Shown here piece after piece: positions 60,122 to 64,000 of a DNA stretch of 64,000 nt. This DNA is from Fasciolopsis buskii (lineage: Eukaryota; Platyhelminthes; Trematoda; Plagiorchiida; Fasciolidae), in contig LUCM01006633.1 in the NCBI GenBank assembly GCA_008360955.1, positions 244,273-308,272 on the forward strand, read 5' to 3'. Made by a program: the position numbers and the translations under genes. The notes below the pieces were generated by a model. That model worked only from the letters and a program-made list of their open reading frames with translations, was not told the DNA's origin and did no database searches. The first letter of the stretch is position 1; each line of letters opens with the position of its first letter.

Positions 60122-62129
60122 TAAACGTACACAGACTGTTGCAACCCGAATCAAACACCGTTCTCCACTAGCCAAATTAATTAGACAGACATAATATGAA
60201 AGTTGTTTGCAATGCAAAACAGCATCTGTTTCACACAGGCGTTTTACAGACGAGGTCTGTCGAGCAGGTCGATTGCTTTCAAAAACAATAATCTACGGTC
60301 ATACAAATTCCATTGTCAGTATGACGCTGTCATGTGGTGTGGATGTAATTAAGCCATCTCCCAGTGATACAGTACTTCGTGTGGGAGCTCATTCGCGTTT
60401 CCAAGGTGAGGAAAATCAGTGCTCGATCGGGGTACATCCGTCAGAAATCAAAACAGCACGAATATCATATCGTCAAGTTATGGTCGATCCAGAGCTGAAA
60501 AACAGTTGTCGCACGAATTCAGAAAAAACTGTCCTATCAGGTGCGGAGACAGGCAACGGAAACACGTTAGAGGAGTATGTACCAAACATGTAAAGAGCCC
60601 AGTTTCATTGTGCCATATTTCGACCAATCTTTCAAAACGGTAAAACTGGAAAAAGTTTAGCAGTAGAAACCCACGCACACATGCACACATAGAAGTTAGT
60701 TCGAACCCACGATACGGATTAGGACCATGCCTGAATCATGCCAAATTGGGTATGGCTGAGAAGTCAAAAGTTCAATTGGGCAGAGATTTGCGAGAGTACA
60801 GTTTGTTGAAGTAATCTAAACAAAACCAAAACTAGAGTTGATTCAAATTGGCCAGAAGAAAACGAATGAACAAGTGGGAAATAGGGCACGCTTAAATTTG
60901 TGAATCCTCTGAGGTTCAAGCAAAACAAAACAAAAAAAACAATTTGAGACTAGCAAATTTACAGGAGTTTATCAAGCCTTTGTGGCCAGATTTCGCAACT
61001 TATAGTAAACTCGAGAAGAACAGTGAAAGTGATTAGGCCAAGTCAAACAGGCAACTTTAGTTTGCGAAACGAAATGAGGTTCAAATAGAATACGCAGTCG
61101 GCGAGGTGGTGCCGTAGAGCAAAACACGAAGGGAATGATTTGATTGGCGGGCAGCCATACAGCAAAAGCGTGTTTTATCCACGTGAAATGCACGAGGGAC
61201 AAATGACAGGCAACTTCTTGATCTGCCGGACCAGTCGGGTTTCCGAAGCACCGTGTGCATTTCAAGAGTTCCCACTTGTAACATTTGCCACCTTTTTGGT
61301 TTTGGTTCTTTTTGTTAGTGAAGTAACATCTTTGGGAATTGGATTGCTGCTATCAGAAGGCTGCCGAAGGGGAAATTTGGCTTGTTGAGATGTCACGATC
61401 TTATCCGCTTGACCATCTCCGATCTGTCACCAGTCTGTGTTTTCGTGATCCGTGTCAAAGAAAATACATCAGATATTCGTGGTCATGAATGAGTATGACG
61501 AAATCTTGTCTCATTTGTACTGCTACTTTTGTGTTTTTTCCCTAGGCATTACTGGAAGCGAAATTCCCGACTGATTTCTTTCAAATCTTGAATTAGAACA
61601 AACTAGCAGGCAACATTGATAAAGATTGTCACAGTTAACACGCATCGATTGCTCTTTTGCTTTCTATTGGCTACTCAGTATATGTAAAATGGCGCATATT
61701 GTCCTGATATCGAAATCTGACTTGTTCATCACTCGTCTCTCCCGTAATTACATTGATTAACCGGGTAAAGTTTTTTTCCAGCCTAACTTGCAAATATTTC
61801 CCCCTTCCCTTAGAGTGGAATTTCAGATCAGTCCGGTTCATTATTTTGTTACTTTCTTCGTCATTGAACAGACAGCATGCATCATTTCTAAGTACGGTTT
61901 CTCGGCCAACATAGGGTTGCCAACAAAGAGAAATTGACCGTCGGGTGGAGCGGTTAGGACGTGCGAAATTTAAGGAAATTGACTGCCGCGGGTCCCCAGT
62001 TTGTTGCACACATCATCATCCAGTTGTTCACTCCTGGTTCTTCTATCACTCTTGTCCATTCGAAACAGCTAAGCGTAATGAAATCTAATATGCTGCTGGG
62101 TTAATCCACCGCAGTCTCGGATACGTGTA

Positions 62130-62172
62130 TACACACACACACGCGCGCACACACGCACACATACGCACACAC
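62130..62172. repeat. (CA)n/(CG)n microsatellite, imperfect
   Basis: CA units interrupted by CGCGCG and CATACG variants. Confidence 0.8.
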
Positions 62173-63253
62173 GATAAACCCCAACTGATCGGTCTCAGAA
62201 AACGTGCCGGCATGATGCCCAATCTCAACAATCCCCTCACCCGGGTCGAGTTATTGAAACACCAGTGATGCTTCGTACCGCTGACTACCAAATATCATTC
62301 TGAAATATTCTTGAAGGTCGAACAACTAGTTTCAGCTGTATTTAAAAAAACTCTACTATGGGTAACAGATCTTGACTTTTTCACTATAAGTAGACTATAC
62401 ACATGCCCATTCTGGTAATGATAGCATCCAACGTACACAACTGTCTGTCTGACCAAGAGTAGAATTAAAGTTTGACAGTCTGAAATCATCGTAATATTTT
62501 TTTACGTCACCTGTAAGACCAACTAACCAACGATGGTCTACGTTTCTCGCATTGCCAAAAGCTGGCCCAAAGTGGCCTTATCGATTGCTTGGAGCATCTA
62601 ATTAGTTTTATGACCACACCTCTTCTGAGAAACGATAGTTGAAAGAAAAGTTCCTACCAATGTTCCATTTGATGTGACATTGTGAACACTCGTCCCTGAG
62701 CTACGCGAATTGAGTTAACAACCGAGGTTGATTTGAGCCGGGTTTTATTTTCACCACAGAGGATGATGAAATTTTTGAGAACAGCAAGCCATACTGAACG
62801 ATCGCAAAAATTTGAAAATGCGACAACCCGAGTTACGAAACGCATGGACATTCAAAATCCTTAAAAACAGTTACTGGATCTATCTGGATCGGTCAAATCA
62901 ACACGACAACGCATTGTTTCGGTCCGGATTCATTCCAGATGATAAGCACCTCCCCAACCGCCAGATTGGTTAGATTGGCTGAAACACTGGTCCTGGCGTC
63001 TGGTTTATGCAAACATCTTGGATGGACAATCCCAGCGGTTGTAGTTTTTGTCACACAGCTCGTCAGTTACTGGCCGTTTTTCCACTGGTTGTACAAACAA
63101 TCACACTGATTGTCTTACCCACGCAGTCAGATACGGCCAAACGACCTAGGATACATCGTGGAAACTGGTATTTCTGACTTCTTTACTCAAATTTATGACG
63201 GAAAAAGATTGCTTTCACAACATCAGCCGGAACACAGGTGTGTGCGTGAATGA

Positions 63254-63608
63254 TTGGTCGGCGAGCTGTCTGTGGGACAAAGACATTCGATTGTTTTCGT
63301 TACACAAGTGCGCATGTACACATATCCGAGTGACTTGTTAACTTGGTTCAGTTTAAGCTTGGCCAGAAAATCGATCCGTCTGGCGGTCATTCGACCGGGT
63401 GGATTGTCTAATGTTCTCAGCTTGCTGTGTTCTGACAAACTGCTAATGAACCAGATGCTGCAAGTTTCCCCACGGTCGGCCAGACTTTTTCACAGTTTCT
63501 TATCCCTATCACGTCGCGTAATATCCCGATCACATTGGTTCTCATCTGTGCTTGTGAATTCCCAACTTCGGGCACCAACACTCCTCATGATTTCATCTGC
63601 CACCAGGT
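63254..63608 (+). CDS. Candidate exon ending at a GTATGT donor, product unknown
   Basis: A frame open from the TGA at 63251-63253 passes KSIRLAVIRPGGLSNVLSLL and SRRVISRSHWFSSVLVN and reaches GCCACCAG|GTATGT at 63609. The acceptor is uncertain (AG candidates near 63308 and 63347). The plus strand just upstream also has hydrophobic frames (for example FVTQLVSYWPFFHWLYK near 63050), so a membrane protein is conceivable. Length is within what chance gives. Confidence 0.2.
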
Positions 63609-64000
63609 ATGTAGAGCCTGTTCACGAAAAACACAATTACATTTCGAATAAAAACTACCTAACATATTTTTGAACCGCTGAATGTCTCCCAGTGGTGCAT
63701 CAGAGTTCTCCGACAGGAATCGACTTTAGCGAAACTGCATCGAATCGGCTGTAGCTAAAGTGTGTGTCATGGTTCAGTTAGCTTTTAGGCATAAATCAAG
63801 TAGATAAATTAAGCTTTGCTCTTTGCAATTTGATGATCATCTTTTTGGCTCACAGCGAGCGGAATGATCGTAGTTGTGCCCTTGTTCGCCTGTGCGAAAT
63901 TAGGCACTAAAATCGAATTTACGTGTTTCCAGTTGTCACTTTCGGTCGTTGGTTAGGCTTTGGCCAACGGGTCGACTCATTGGGATTGCAGGGCACCGTG

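Larger units (their letters stand above)
54120..63253. other. Long stretch without a recognisable gene
   Basis: It contains TA and CA microsatellites and several open frames of 60-145 codons (for example 54793-55230 plus, 60207-60593 plus, 61671-62009 minus) with no family resemblance and no clear splice borders. A weak tRNA-like word, GTGGAGCGGTTAGGACG, near 61938 may be another SINE remnant. Confidence 0.35.

Noticed and set aside
1..64000. CRISPR arrays, operons, phage or plasmid systems
   Set aside because: No regularly spaced repeats, no tandem same-strand genes with ribosome-binding sites. The window is eukaryotic in character.

Overview
The window looks like animal nuclear DNA, most probably from a parasitic flatworm (trematode). 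It has about 43-45 % G+C by eye and almost no long open frames. GT-AG exon borders are visible, many CA/GT and TA microsatellites occur, and several tRNA-derived short interspersed repeats and decayed retroelements are present. There is no sign of bacterial or phage gene organisation and no CRISPR array. The flatworm assignment is inference from the repeat style and the type of Ty3/gypsy element. No gene here fixes the species.

Only one protein-coding segment is clearly above chance: a 293-codon first coding exon on the minus strand (29588 down to 28710) that ends at a consensus GTAAGT donor. It encodes a disordered Ser/Thr/Arg-rich N-terminus of an unrecognised protein whose other exons lie further along or outside the window. 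Scattered shorter segments have a plausible splice acceptor, an open frame and a donor on one strand. The better ones are at 513-669, 18051-18162, 24145-24251, 42116-42218 and 51576-51647 on the plus strand, and at 33622-33761, 49653-49922 and 52677-52785 on the minus strand. They are candidates only: in 64 kb some such combinations arise by chance. The minus-strand candidates at 52.7 kb and 49.8 kb match in splice phase and could belong to one gene.

The best-supported element is an old, heavily mutated Ty3/gypsy LTR retrotransposon at 42421-47603. It has two diverged LTRs of 219 and 216 bp. Between them lie recognisable pieces of gag (including a zinc knuckle), protease, reverse transcriptase, RNase H and the N-terminal half of integrase, all in the expected order on the plus strand. 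Its 3' part is interrupted by a SINE on the minus strand and by a second SINE tail facing it head to head. About 450 bp of unidentified DNA separates the RNase H/linker part from the integrase part.

Other mobile-element remains are two tRNA-derived SINE families (SINE-A at 7.6, 21.6, 46.9 and 47.3 kb; SINE-B at 4.2, 9.5 and 13.5 kb with a tail at 43.0 kb), a non-LTR (LINE) reverse transcriptase relic at 36.9-37.75 kb, a possible LINE ORF1 relic at 1.8-2.1 kb, and short gypsy-like fragments at 22.9, 26.9 and 31.2 kb. The rest of the window is intronic or intergenic DNA in which I recognise only microsatellites and a few perfect hairpins. The picture is a gene-poor, repeat-eroded stretch with long introns.
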